This document shows, piece by piece, positions 54,398 to 63,672 of a DNA stretch of 64,000 bases. The notes below the pieces were generated by a model. It worked only from the letters and a program-made list of their open reading frames with translations, did not search any database and was not told the origin of the DNA. The position numbers were made by a program, and so were the translations under genes. The DNA is from GCA-002733465 sp965230525 (GTDB taxonomy: Bacteria; Pseudomonadota; Gammaproteobacteria; Enterobacterales; Kangiellaceae), in NCBI GenBank assembly GCA_965230525.1, contig OZ246008.1, forward strand, positions 4,216,001 through 4,280,000, written 5' to 3'. The stretch's first letter is position 1; each line of letters starts with the position of its first letter.

Positions 54398-56150
54398 TGT
54401 CTGCTCCCCTTTTGCTGTTCTTAGCCACTTTTAAAGTGCTAAGTTTTAGTTCTTTTTCAGTATTTTCATCCGGCTTAACATTTAATAATCTGAGGGTATC
54501 ACCGGCCACTTTTGCAAATACCGGCGCCGCAACTTGGCCGCCATAATAATCTTCACTGCCCGGCTCATCGACAAATACTACCATTGCAATCTTAGGATCA
54601 CTGACCGGTGCAATCCCCGCAAAAAATACTGAGTATTCGTCACCGTAACCACCGCCAATGGCTTTACGAGCAGTACCGGTTTTTCCAGCAATACGATAGC
54701 CTTTCACATCGGCCTTCTTACCCGTTCCACCTTCACTCACAACGGTTTCCATCATCTCTACAACTTGTTGTGCGATGGTCGGATCAATGACTTGTTCACC
54801 GGCTTCGCTTTTGTCCAGTTTCACCAAAGACAAAGGTCGCTTAACGCCATGGGCACCCAGCACAGCATAGGCTTGCGCTAACTGTACCGGTGTGACGGTA
54901 AAGCCATAACCATAAGCTAAGGTCGCCTTTTCAATTTTGCTCCAATTGGGGCGAATATTAAAAATGCCGGCGCTTTCCCCAGGGAAACCACTTGCGGTAT
55001 CGACACCAAATCCGACACTATAAAAAGCCCGCAGAAAATCTTCATCTTCCATCATCATTGCAAGCTTGGTAACTCCAACATTGCTAGATTTTTGCAAGAT
55101 TCCACCAACATCTAAAACACCATGGTTACGATCGTCCGGAATCACTTTAGAGCCCACTTTGATTCGACCAGGTGAAGTATCAATTTTACTATTAGCATTC
55201 ACTACCTTTGCTTGTAAAGCGCTGGTCACAGTGAAAGGCTTTGCCGTTGAACCTGGCTCAAAACTATCTGTAAATGCTCTATTTCGTGTTAGCTCTGGCA
55301 GTCTTAAATCAAACCGATTGGGGTTATATGAGGGTTGACTCACTAACGCCAAGACTTCACCCGAATCTATATCGATCATGACCAGAGCACCCGCTTTAGC
55401 TTGGTGTTTTAACACTGCTGTTTTAAGTGCTTTATAGGCGATCGCTTGTACTCTCGAATCAATACTTAATTGCAAAGACATGCCGGTTTTGGCTTGTGCA
55501 ATAACGTCTTTCTTTTCAATCACTCGACGTTGTAAATCGAGCATGACCTTTTCTGCACCTTTTTGTCCTTTTAACCATTGATCATAGGATTTTTCTAATC
55601 CTTCTTGTCCATGGTCATCGACATTGGTAAATCCGACAATATGTGCGGAAATTTCTGCTGACGGGTAATAACGCCGTGATTCATTTTGCAAGTACACGCC
55701 GGGTAAGTCGAGCTTTGCGATAAAGCTCGCTTTTTGGGGATTTAAATGACGTGATAACCAGACGAAGCGACGATTTTTACGTTTAGCTAACCACTGTTTT
55801 AACTCTGACGGTTTTTTGTCCACAGTAACAGCCAGTCGATTCCAACCGTCTTCTTTTAACAAAGGTGATTTTTCAAATACTTTGGTGACATCAAGCCATA
55901 CTGACTTAACGGGCACACTACTCGCTAACTCTACGCCATTGCGATCGATTATATTTCCACGATAGGTTGTGATGCCTTTGGTTCGAATACTTCGAGAGTC
56001 GGCTTGTTGATTAAGTTTTTCAGATTCATCAATTTGCAAATAAACAGCTCGAGCCATCATTACCACAAAACCTAAAGACAATACCGTACACAGTAGATAA
56101 AATCTGATACTGCATAGTGGTATTGTATTGGGCTTTCTGTTTTTCTTCAT
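54390..56150 (-). CDS. ftsI: FtsI (PBP3), septal peptidoglycan transpeptidase
   Basis: 586-aa class B penicillin-binding protein. A short cytoplasmic tail and one transmembrane helix (about 16-38) precede the non-catalytic pedestal (TYRGNIIDRNG, RYYPSAEISAHIVGF) and the transpeptidase domain. Active-site motifs: Ser301 in STAK, SSN in LQKSSNVGVTKL, and KTGT in IAGKTGTARKA. It makes the septal cross-links with FtsW. It follows ftsL after 17 bp. Confidence 0.98.
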   Translation of the reverse strand: MKKNRKPNTIPLCSIRFYLLCTVLSLGFVVMMARAVYLQIDESEKLNQQADSRSIRTKGITTYRGNIIDRNGVELASSVPVKSVWLDVTKVFEKSPLLKEDGWNRLAVTVDKKPSELKQWLAKRKNRRFVWLSRHLNPQKASFIAKLDLPGVYLQNESRRYYPSAEISAHIVGFTNVDDHGQEGLEKSYDQWLKGQKGAEKVMLDLQRRVIEKKDVIAQAKTGMSLQLSIDSRVQAIAYKALKTAVLKHQAKAGALVMIDIDSGEVLALVSQPSYNPNRFDLRLPELTRNRAFTDSFEPGSTAKPFTVTSALQAKVVNANSKIDTSPGRIKVGSKVIPDDRNHGVLDVGGILQKSSNVGVTKLAMMMEDEDFLRAFYSVGFGVDTASGFPGESAGIFNIRPNWSKIEKATLAYGYGFTVTPVQLAQAYAVLGAHGVKRPLSLVKLDKSEAGEQVIDPTIAQQVVEMMETVVSEGGTGKKADVKGYRIAGKTGTARKAIGGGYGDEYSVFFAGIAPVSDPKIAMVVFVDEPGSEDYYGGQVAAPVFAKVAGDTLRLLNVKPDENTEKELKLSTLKVAKNSKRGADNG

Positions 56151-56167
56151 GTTCTACTTTTTTGTTT

Positions 56168-56521
56168 TTATAAAGTAATTATTTTTTCGTTATTAGTGTT
56201 CACTTCTATCATGTCTAACTGTTTTTTCGCTAAACTTGAAATACGATTCGCTTCCGTTAAGCTAGTCAGCTCTAACCTTAAAGCTTGCAATTCAATTTCA
56301 TATTGTTGGCGCTGCTCTCTAAGTTTTTGAGACTCCGCTACTGCTTTCCTAGCATCATGAGTTGTTTTTGCTTGAAACATTGCTGATAAAACCGCCAGCA
56401 CACCTAAAATACTCACAAGCCAATAATTTCTAAATACATCGTTAAAAACGCCCATTAAGAGTGATGGTTGCGCCTGCTTTAACTTTATTTGCTTTTGCCT
56501 CTTATTTTTTTCATCAGCCAT
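56168..56521 (-). CDS. ftsL: FtsL, divisome membrane protein
   Basis: 117-aa bitopic protein with a basic, polar N-terminus (ADEKNKRQKQIKLKQ), one transmembrane segment (about 33-52, YWLVSILGVLAVLSAMF) and a periplasmic coiled coil (ESQKLREQRQQYEIELQALR) that pairs with FtsB. Start ATG 56521 is 10 bp past the rsmH stop; a TTG at 56551 inside rsmH is less likely. Identity rests on position, size and topology, as FtsL sequences vary. Confidence 0.92.
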   Translation of the reverse strand: MADEKNKRQKQIKLKQAQPSLLMGVFNDVFRNYWLVSILGVLAVLSAMFQAKTTHDARKAVAESQKLREQRQQYEIELQALRLELTSLTEANRISSLAKKQLDMIEVNTNNEKIITL

Positions 56522-56531
56522 ATCAATTTCA

Positions 56532-57464
56532 CTAACTCGCTTTTTCTGCAATTCTCAATACAGCACTTCGTGAGCGCGGGTTAGCGTCTATTTCTTGCTT
56601 TGATGCTTTAATCGCCTTGCCAATCTTTTTAAATTTTATTTCCAACTCATTATTTCTCAGTGGTATACCTTTTGGCACTTGCGGACCTTGGGATTGCGAC
56701 TTGATAAATCGCTTCACCATTCGATCTTCCAACGAATGAAAGCTAATAATCGACATGCGCCCACCCGCTGCCAACAAGCTGTACATATCTTCTAATGCAG
56801 TTCTTAGCTCGCCCAGCTCATCATTAATGAAAATTCGTATCGCTTGAAAAGTTCGAGTGGCGGGATGCTTATACTTGTCTTTTACTGGACAGGCTTGGTC
56901 CACAATTTCAGCTAACTGCAACGTTCGATTAATTTCATTTGATTGCCGATACGCTTCGATGCCTCGCGCAATTCGAAGTGCGAATTTCTCTTCTCCATAC
57001 TCTTTGAAAACTCGTTTCATATCTTCAACCGATGCAGTATTGACCCACTCTTTTGCTGACAAACCTCGGGTGGTGTCCATTCGCATATCAAGTGGCCCAT
57101 CTTTAGAAAAACTAAAGCCTCTTTCTGCTTGATCAAGTTGCGGTGACGACACCCCAAGATCCAATAAAATTCCGTCTAACTTATTTAACAAATTTTGCTG
57201 CACGAGCAGCGACTTAATACTGGCAAAATTCTGATGAAAAAAGCTGAATCGTGTATCGTCAGCAAACGCTTTGGCAGTCTCGGCAGCTTGCGGATCACGA
57301 TCCACGGCAATCAGCTTGCCATTTTCTCCGAGACGCTCCAATATCAACCGGCTGTGTCCTCCTCGACCAAATGTGCCATCTAGATACAGTCCATTCGGTT
57401 TTATATTTAGCCCGTCTACCGCCTCATTTAACAGCACGGTAATATGTTTTGACTTAGTTTCCAT
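56532..57464 (-). CDS. rsmH: 16S rRNA m4C1402 methyltransferase
   Basis: 310-aa SAM-dependent enzyme (formerly MraW) that methylates C1402 in the ribosomal P site. HITVLLNEAVDGL, YLDGTFGRGGHSRLIL and LDLGVSSPQLDQAERGFSF are the family signature. FKEYGEEKFALRIARGI and IISFHSLEDRMVKRF follow. It starts 8 bp after mraZ. Confidence 0.98.
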   Translation of the reverse strand: METKSKHITVLLNEAVDGLNIKPNGLYLDGTFGRGGHSRLILERLGENGKLIAVDRDPQAAETAKAFADDTRFSFFHQNFASIKSLLVQQNLLNKLDGILLDLGVSSPQLDQAERGFSFSKDGPLDMRMDTTRGLSAKEWVNTASVEDMKRVFKEYGEEKFALRIARGIEAYRQSNEINRTLQLAEIVDQACPVKDKYKHPATRTFQAIRIFINDELGELRTALEDMYSLLAAGGRMSIISFHSLEDRMVKRFIKSQSQGPQVPKGIPLRNNELEIKFKKIGKAIKASKQEIDANPRSRSAVLRIAEKAS

Positions 57465-57472
57465 GTCGTTAA

Positions 57473-57928
57473 CTAGTAATAAAGGTCTGGCAATTCGTCG
57501 CTGTCTAGCTCATCGCCCGACATTACCGACATATCTTCTTCAACCAACTGATGCCAGCTTGCTTCATCCCAAAGCTGGAAGGTCTTACCCTGACCAATTA
57601 GCATCACATCTTTTTTCAATTTGGCGCGTTCTCTTAACACGCCCGGAATAAGTAACCGTCCGTTTGCATCCATATCAACTTCAGTTGCGTGAGAGAGCAT
57701 GATTCGCTTTAACCGTCTGTGGAGAGGTTTAGAGTTCGAGAGAGATTGGAGATCGGCTTCAGTACTTTCCCAATGTTCTAGGGTAAAGATCAATAAGCAG
57801 TTATCATAAGGGTCGCAGGTAATAATGAGATGAGAATCTGCAGATTCAGTGATCCCTGGACGGTACTTTGCCGGAACGGCAATACGCCCTTTGGAATCTA
57901 AATTGATTGAATTTGCTCCTCGAAACAC
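57473..57928 (-). CDS. mraZ: MraZ, transcriptional regulator of the dcw cluster
   Basis: 151-aa protein with two AbrB-like swapped-hairpin domains, each with a D-x-(K/N)-G-R motif (LDSKGRIAVPAKYR and MDANGRLLIPGVLR). In E. coli MraZ forms a ring-shaped oligomer and represses its own promoter by binding tandem repeats. First gene of the cluster here; the repeats upstream are listed separately. A GAGGAG-like ribosome site lies before the ATG. Confidence 0.97.
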   Translation of the reverse strand: MFRGANSINLDSKGRIAVPAKYRPGITESADSHLIITCDPYDNCLLIFTLEHWESTEADLQSLSNSKPLHRRLKRIMLSHATEVDMDANGRLLIPGVLRERAKLKKDVMLIGQGKTFQLWDEASWHQLVEEDMSVMSGDELDSDELPDLYY

Positions 57929-58020
57929 TTTATTAATCCTGTCACAGAGTTTTTAGCTCTGTTTTTACGTTTAATGATCAGTCAAACGTTTTTGGTTTTT
58001 GCTACACATTTTGATTTTGC

Positions 58021-58055
58021 GACACAAAAAGACACAAAACGACACTTTTCTCCAC
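58021..58055 (-). promoter_or_regulatory. Candidate MraZ operator (four 5-bp elements at 10-bp spacing)
   Basis: On the minus strand, GTGGA, GTGTC, GTGTC and GTGTC occur at 58055-58051, 58045-58041, 58035-58031 and 58025-58021, each separated by exactly 5 bp. They end 93 bp upstream of the mraZ start. MraZ operators in E. coli are three TGGG-containing elements separated by 5 nt, so spacing matches and the core is a variant. Binding is inferred. Confidence 0.7.
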
Positions 58056-58211
58056 TATTGTGCACTATAGGTAGTGGGCTGGTGCTTTGTCAAGTAAAAG
58101 CGCGCCGAAAAACGAGGAAATATTGCTTATATGACAAGGACTTAGGTGAATATCTCGAAATGAATTTTAACTAAAATTTTGAATTAGAAATGAATTCAGA
58201 AGGTTAACCTG

Positions 58212-58238
58212 CAAACTTAAAGTAATACTTTAAGTTTG
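58212..58238. repeat. Perfect inverted repeat downstream of rnpB
   Basis: CAAACTTAAAGT-AAT-ACTTTAAGTTTG: 12-bp perfect arms with 3-nt loop. It lies about 110 bp beyond the 3' end of rnpB in its direction of transcription. There is no T run, so it is not a standard terminator. A weaker CAAAAGTA/TACTTTTG pair sits just beside it (58240-58276). Confidence 0.65.
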
Positions 58239-58348
58239 AGCAAAAGTACCGTTATTCATTGGAATTTTACTTTTGAGAGCCGGTTCACACCTTAAATTTG
58301 GTGGCTAATAAAGAGATTGGCTGCGATTGTTGGGTGATTAGAAAAGTT

Positions 58349-58742
<394 letters not shown>

Positions 58743-58844
58743 GGCGCGCATTCTATCAAGTAGACTAGGTGATATCGAGCGTTACTGGAAAGGAATTGAA
58801 AAAAAGGCCGCTTTAAGCGACCATTTTTAAATTAATTGATAAGG

Positions 58845-59660
58845 TTACTTCTTTTTAGCTTTCTTTTTGGTCGCTTTTTTCTTGGTCGCCGATGACTTGC
58901 CCGCTTTTTCGTCTTCTTCGTCAGGCTTTCCAGCGAGTTTTTCTATGGTTGCTAAAAGATCTTCATCTAACTTTGGTGTTTTATCCAGCTTTTTAGGATC
59001 TTCAACTAATTCTTTTAGTTGGTCATATTGCGCTTCGCTAAAGGTTTTCAACTCTCTAACTTGCTCAACTAACTCGGCACATTGTTCTAGATTTGCTTGC
59101 AGGTCTTTAACTTCCTGCTCGGACTTTTGCTTGTCTTTTTTCTGGCGTCTTGCTTCTTCTTCGGCTTTTTTGCGTGCGTTAGCTTCATCCATTTTCTCTT
59201 TCTTGAGGACTTTCAGCTTTTTAACAACGTTTTCAGGTGAATCAGCGAGAACCTTTTTAATTTGTTTTAGCGCTTTATCTCGCTCAGCGATTTGCGCATT
59301 CGCTTTCTTAAGAGCATCAGCATTTGCTTCTCGGCCAGCATCTACACGCTGTTCCGCTGCTTTTAAGGCTGCTTCGGCTTGCTCGGCAGTTTCTTTAGCT
59401 TTCGCTAACTCGATGTCATTCGCCTTAACCTTAGCTTGCATTTCACTAATCGCATTTTGAGCATCTTCTTGAGCCTTAGCAATCGCTGCGTCTGCCTGAG
59501 TAGCGCGTTGAGTTGCTTTTTCAAAAGCTTCTTTGATCTCTTCCATGCTACACTCTGAATTAATACCAAGAGCTTCAGCTGCGGCTCCAATTAACATCTG
59601 TTTGCTAATTGCAAGATCTTTCCACACCTCTAACTGTAACTCTAATTCCGCACGATCCAC
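58845..59660 (-). CDS. Coiled-coil protein with histone-H1-like lysine tail
   Basis: 271-aa soluble protein. A short N-terminal segment (MDRAELELQLEVWKDLAISKQMLI, then EALGI) is followed by a long heptad-rich, Ala/Glu/Lys coiled coil (about 40-215), an acidic stretch (GKPDEEDEKAGK) and a C-terminal tail of repeated Lys-Lys-Ala units (KKKATKKKAKKK). The tail resembles AlgP or histone-H1-like DNA-binding tails. No enzymatic motif. It sits between rnpB and the two-component genes. Function unknown; nucleoid or RNA binding through the tail is only a guess. Confidence 0.75.
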   Translation of the reverse strand: MDRAELELQLEVWKDLAISKQMLIGAAAEALGINSECSMEEIKEAFEKATQRATQADAAIAKAQEDAQNAISEMQAKVKANDIELAKAKETAEQAEAALKAAEQRVDAGREANADALKKANAQIAERDKALKQIKKVLADSPENVVKKLKVLKKEKMDEANARKKAEEEARRQKKDKQKSEQEVKDLQANLEQCAELVEQVRELKTFSEAQYDQLKELVEDPKKLDKTPKLDEDLLATIEKLAGKPDEEDEKAGKSSATKKKATKKKAKKK

Positions 59661-59843
59661 TCAGTAATCCTCATAATGCTCAAATTTTAGGCGGGGGATG
59701 ATACCAAAAGTGTTTGTATGTGGCTACTCTACAAACACCAAGAATCACTCTATTTGCAGATTAATTGTTAAATTTAGTGGATTTTAAGGCAAATACTTAA
59801 AAACTAGGTGTTCTGGCGCAATAATACCGGTGAAAATAATCAT

Positions 59844-62000
59844 CTAATTGATCGGAAAATCAATCCTAAAATCTGCGCCCGGCGCTCGATTCTTGACTGA
59901 AATTTTGGCAGACATGGCTTTCACTAGCTCCTTAACTAAGGCAAGGCCAATTCCGGTCCCTTTCACTTCGCGAGTCAATTCATCGCCACTTCGATAAAAC
60001 AGATCAAAAATACGTTTTTGATGAGCCTTAGAGATGCCCGGCCCATAATCTCTTAACGAGAAGCGAAGCTGCTGATTCTCAATTTGGCTAATTCTGACAT
60101 CGATTTGAGGGCGTTCAGGGTTTGCCGCGTATTTAATCGCATTATCGACAAGGTTAATCATCACCTGAATAAACGCATCCCTATCCACGACGACACTCAA
60201 TTCTTCTGCTTCAGGATCCACTTCAAGTTTTAGCTGAAAGCCGCTTTGGGCAATTTGGGAATCGATTTTCGATTGGAGTAAATCGACAAGTTCAGTCACA
60301 GAAACACTTTCAAGCTTAACCTCCAAAGCATTATGATTGACCCCAGAAATCTGTAAAACGTTTGCGATTAACCGTGAAAGTCGCTCGGACTCAGAATAGA
60401 TATAGTCATAATATTCCATTCTTTTTTCATTACTAACCCAGCCCTGTTTAAGAATTTCACCATACATGCGAATTGAGGTAAGCGGTGTTTTAAGCTCATG
60501 ACTAACGGAGGATACAAAGTCTTGCTGTTGTTGTACTAAGTATGATTGCTTAAGTACAAGACGATAGAGTAAATAAGTGCCAATAGTTAAACCTAACAAC
60601 AAACACCCTGCCACCAAGATTACAAAATCGGCCCCGGCAGCGGCTGGCATATCAACGACCTTAAAATTAAGGCTGAGTTGAGAAAAAGGCTCGCTCAGAT
60701 TAATTTGTGACAAGGGCTGGCCTTGCAACTCAGCGGCACTGCTAGCAAGATACTCTCTATGAGTAGGCTGCCAGCTAGTCAATTTTTCACCGGCAAATGA
60801 AACACTAAGTTCTAGGTTATTGAATAACGTAGACTGCTGAAAAGCCTGCCCAAATGAATTGCTCAAAAACTCCTCCGCAGAAATAATTGCACCTTGAACC
60901 AGTCGTTTGTTATTTCGCCAAACTTGCCGATACAAAACGAAATGCCCGCTTTCCAACTGATTAAATCTAAACGGTTCGATTTCGCTTTCAAATAATTTCA
61001 GCTTGATATCCTTTTGTTCAATCAATTGAGAGGTCGACTGTTGATCAAGCAAATTTTGCTGAGGGCTGTAATTTTTTTCGGTTCGAACTTTTCTGCTAGT
61101 CAGTTGTTCTTTTTTTAACTGACGCTGTGGATTAGTCGATTTAAGCTTGGTTGCGGCGGGTTTTGTCTGTTGCCGTTGTTTTTCAACCTCTTGGTAAAAA
61201 CTTTGATAACCCCGTTGTTCTGTAAGCTGTTGAGTTTGACTTAGCTGTTTCGCCTTTTGCGCCTTTTGTCGCTCAGCTGAACTTTGGTTAACCGAAGATT
61301 TCCATTGGCTTTGCTTTTGCTCTGCTACTTCGCTTTGAACACTTGATTTTTGTGGCGTCTTTTTTCGAGTGAATCGTTGCGAGTCCGTTTGGAATTGAGA
61401 TGCCACGGCTCTCACTTCCTCAGCCTCTGCCAAACCGCTGTTTTGGTTATCATCTTGAGTTTCAGATAATTGCTTTTCACTAGGCGCTGGGTCTTCCGAT
61501 CGTGCCACTCGAGTCACCAATTGATTATTGGAAAGAATCTGCTTGATCTGTTGCTCTAGCTGAACTCTCTGTTGGTTTTCTTCTCGACTAATGCCATAAA
61601 GGCTCGGCACAACTTCCGATTGTACGTAGGCAGATGGAAGCAACGGAGTACTAAAATTACCTTGTTCATCAATTTGGAAATAACCTAAAAGCCCACGAAC
61701 ATCTGAATTAACCGGAAACTTGGACAATTCCGAGCGCTGCACAAAACGAGCTTCAGGACTACCGGCGAGAACAAAAAAAGTATAATCCGTATCGCTTCTT
61801 GCTTCTTCTTGCTCTAACGCTTGGATTAATTCGCTATCAACTCGCTGAGTAAACTCGGAAACGATCTGACGGATCTGATGCAAGTTTTGCCAGCGTAATT
61901 GTTGATAGGCTTGCACGCTCAATAAAATCGCCGGCACCATCAAGAGCAAAAAGAAGGCAACAAAAACCAATCGAGTTTTAGTAGTCGAAAATTTAACCAT
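59844..62000 (-). CDS. Sensor histidine kinase with long low-complexity periplasmic insert
   Basis: 718-aa membrane kinase. TM1 is at about residues 8-28, and a large periplasmic sensor region runs to about 450. TM2 (VILVAGCLLLGLTIGTYLLY) follows, then HisKA with phospho-acceptor His501 (SSVSHELKTPLTS), and an HATPase with N box DNAIKYAA, DYGPGIS and GTGIGLALVKEL. The sensor has an ordered first part (EARFVQRSELSKFPVN, LLGYFQIDEQGNFSTPLL), then about 170 residues of Gln/Ser/Lys/Arg-rich sequence, then a second ordered part. There is no HAMP domain. Start 62000 chosen over 62024 because it leads directly into TM1. The partner regulator gene ends 64 bp upstream. Confidence 0.88.
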   Translation of the reverse strand: MVKFSTTKTRLVFVAFFLLLMVPAILLSVQAYQQLRWQNLHQIRQIVSEFTQRVDSELIQALEQEEARSDTDYTFFVLAGSPEARFVQRSELSKFPVNSDVRGLLGYFQIDEQGNFSTPLLPSAYVQSEVVPSLYGISREENQQRVQLEQQIKQILSNNQLVTRVARSEDPAPSEKQLSETQDDNQNSGLAEAEEVRAVASQFQTDSQRFTRKKTPQKSSVQSEVAEQKQSQWKSSVNQSSAERQKAQKAKQLSQTQQLTEQRGYQSFYQEVEKQRQQTKPAATKLKSTNPQRQLKKEQLTSRKVRTEKNYSPQQNLLDQQSTSQLIEQKDIKLKLFESEIEPFRFNQLESGHFVLYRQVWRNNKRLVQGAIISAEEFLSNSFGQAFQQSTLFNNLELSVSFAGEKLTSWQPTHREYLASSAAELQGQPLSQINLSEPFSQLSLNFKVVDMPAAAGADFVILVAGCLLLGLTIGTYLLYRLVLKQSYLVQQQQDFVSSVSHELKTPLTSIRMYGEILKQGWVSNEKRMEYYDYIYSESERLSRLIANVLQISGVNHNALEVKLESVSVTELVDLLQSKIDSQIAQSGFQLKLEVDPEAEELSVVVDRDAFIQVMINLVDNAIKYAANPERPQIDVRISQIENQQLRFSLRDYGPGISKAHQKRIFDLFYRSGDELTREVKGTGIGLALVKELVKAMSAKISVKNRAPGADFRIDFPIN

Positions 62001-62064
62001 CACAGCATACCCAATGGATGACAATTCGATTTAATGCTAAGCCCCACTTTGTAATCGATTATCA

Positions 62065-62775
62065 TCAATTCGCATCGGCAGTAACCATTTTATAGCCTGC
62101 TCCTCTCACTGTGATTAAATGCTCTGGCTGCTTAGGGTTGCTTTCAATTTTCTTGCGAATTTTGGCAATGTGGATATCCACGGTTCTAGTTTCAATTTCC
62201 ATATCGGGCTGATAGCCCCAGACTTTACTTAACAACTCTTCTCTGGCAACGGGTCGGCTGGAGTTTTGTTGTAGATATTCGATGACTTGAATTTCGCGTT
62301 TGGTGAATGCAGTGCTTTCCCCCTCATTGTTAATACAATAATTGAGAAGATCGATGTGTTTGTCCTGAGCTAACTGGATGGTCGATATTGGTACTAAATG
62401 GTCAGTCGATCGTCTCAAGACGGCTTGCACCCTTAGCACCAATTGAGCCACAGAAAAAGGCTTGGCAACGTAATCATCGGCTCCCAAAGTTAGGCCCTGA
62501 ATAATATCTTCGTCAGCGGTTTTAGCGGTAAGCATGATAATAGGTTGTGACTTATCTTGCTGACGTATTGCTTTGCAAATATCAAAACCATTCATCTTGG
62601 GTAACATCACATCTAATAAGACCAAGTCAAATTGCCCTGTAAGCGCCATTTCTAGGCCTTTATCACCTTCTTCGGCAAATTCCACTTTAAATCCGTGATA
62701 GACAAAAACATCGATCAATCCAGCTCGAATAGCTTCTTCGTCTTCAACAATAAGAAGTGATTTTTGTTCGCTCAT
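62065..62775 (-). CDS. OmpR-family response regulator
   Basis: 236-aa regulator. The receiver domain has acidic pocket EDEE, phospho-acceptor Asp55 (LLDVMLPKMNG) and switch Lys in DDYVAKPFS. The C-terminal winged-helix DNA-binding domain has TKREIQVIEYL, VWGYQPDMEIETRTVDIHIAKIRKKI and TVRGAGYKM. It precedes the histidine kinase and is presumably phosphorylated by it. Target genes cannot be read from the window. Confidence 0.93.
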   Translation of the reverse strand: MSEQKSLLIVEDEEAIRAGLIDVFVYHGFKVEFAEEGDKGLEMALTGQFDLVLLDVMLPKMNGFDICKAIRQQDKSQPIIMLTAKTADEDIIQGLTLGADDYVAKPFSVAQLVLRVQAVLRRSTDHLVPISTIQLAQDKHIDLLNYCINNEGESTAFTKREIQVIEYLQQNSSRPVAREELLSKVWGYQPDMEIETRTVDIHIAKIRKKIESNPKQPEHLITVRGAGYKMVTADAN

Positions 62776-62983
62776 CTATCCTATTCCAAGGTTGTATTAT
62801 CTTTTAGTGCGCATTGCTCTAAAGCGAGAGCCCGCTAACTCGTTTAATGATGATACATCGAATGATCTTAATAGGAAGTAAATTTTGTGTAAAGTTGAGT
62901 CAAATACTAGCTTCGATTAAACTGGACTAATGGGCCCAAAGTGCAAAGAACAGCAATCATAGTATGCCGAGCCAACAAGACTG

Positions 62984-63553
62984 ATGTATGAAAATCATGA
63001 TAATCAAGTTACCCGCCTCCTTTCGGAGCTTCGACAAGGTAGTCGTTCTGCACTGGAACAGTTAACACCGCTAGTCGTTAATGAATTACACCGCCTAGCC
63101 AAACACTATATGCGAGGAGAAGCTGAAGGACACACTCTACAAGCCACCGCCTTGGTCAATGAAGCCTACATGAAATTGGTTAATATGGAACTAGATTGGC
63201 AAAGTAGAGCGCATTTTTTTGCTGTTGCAGCTACCCAAATGAGACGAATTTTAGTCGATCATGCTCGTTCCAAGCTTGCCGAAAAACGCGGTGGAAAAAT
63301 ATTACGTGTGACGCTAGAAGAAAACCTGAATGCTAACGCTGAGAGTAATCACGACCTTATTTATATTGATGAATTACTATCGCAACTCAATGAGTTTGAT
63401 GCTCGAGCAGCTCGCTTGTTTGAACTTCGACTTTTTGCAGGTCTCAGCAATAATGAAATAGCAGCAGTAGAAGATATTTCTATTTCTTCAGTTGAACGAG
63501 AAATTAGGGTTGCAAAAGCTTGGTTACTTAATGAGCTTAAAAATTCCAAATAA
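62984..63553 (+). CDS. ECF-like sigma factor (Sigma70_ECF family)
   Basis: 189-aa sigma-70-family protein of the ECF-like group often found beside Ser/Thr kinases. Region 2 covers about 10-85 (HRLAKHYMRGEAEGHTLQATALVNEAYMKL, AAVAATQMRRILVDHARSK-like). Region 4 helix-turn-helix is at about 145-185 (GLSNNEIAAVEDISISSVEREIRVAKAWL). No anti-sigma gene is adjacent. The next gene, 119 bp downstream, is a protein kinase, suggesting that this sigma factor is controlled by phosphorylation. Confidence 0.9.
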   Translation: MYENHDNQVTRLLSELRQGSRSALEQLTPLVVNELHRLAKHYMRGEAEGHTLQATALVNEAYMKLVNMELDWQSRAHFFAVAATQMRRILVDHARSKLAEKRGGKILRVTLEENLNANAESNHDLIYIDELLSQLNEFDARAARLFELRLFAGLSNNEIAAVEDISISSVEREIRVAKAWLLNELKNSK

Positions 63554-63672
63554 AATCTAATAAATTAGCCGACGATTGAAGGTGATTGCAGAATAATTAC
63601 GCATTAATAGAAAGAGCAGCATTCTACAAATAGCGCTAGAGCACACCGCTATTCAATCGAAAATTAGGAATC

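Larger units (their letters stand above)
57929..58348. other. 420-bp mraZ-rnpB intergenic region
   Basis: Non-coding. It contains the mraZ promoter/operator (58021-58055), a TTGACT on the minus strand at 57980-57985 that may be a -35 but lacks a clear -10, and a perfect 12-bp-arm inverted repeat at 58212-58238. The small plus-strand open frames here have no ribosome site or recognisable product. Confidence 0.6.

Noticed and set aside
57974..58174. Small plus-strand open frame upstream of mraZ
   Set aside because: It spans the mraZ operator and promoter region and has no ribosome site.
58867..59460. 197-codon Ser/Phe/Ala-rich open frame antisense to the coiled-coil gene
   Set aside because: Composition is the reverse complement of Lys/Glu/Ala codons; no independent signal.
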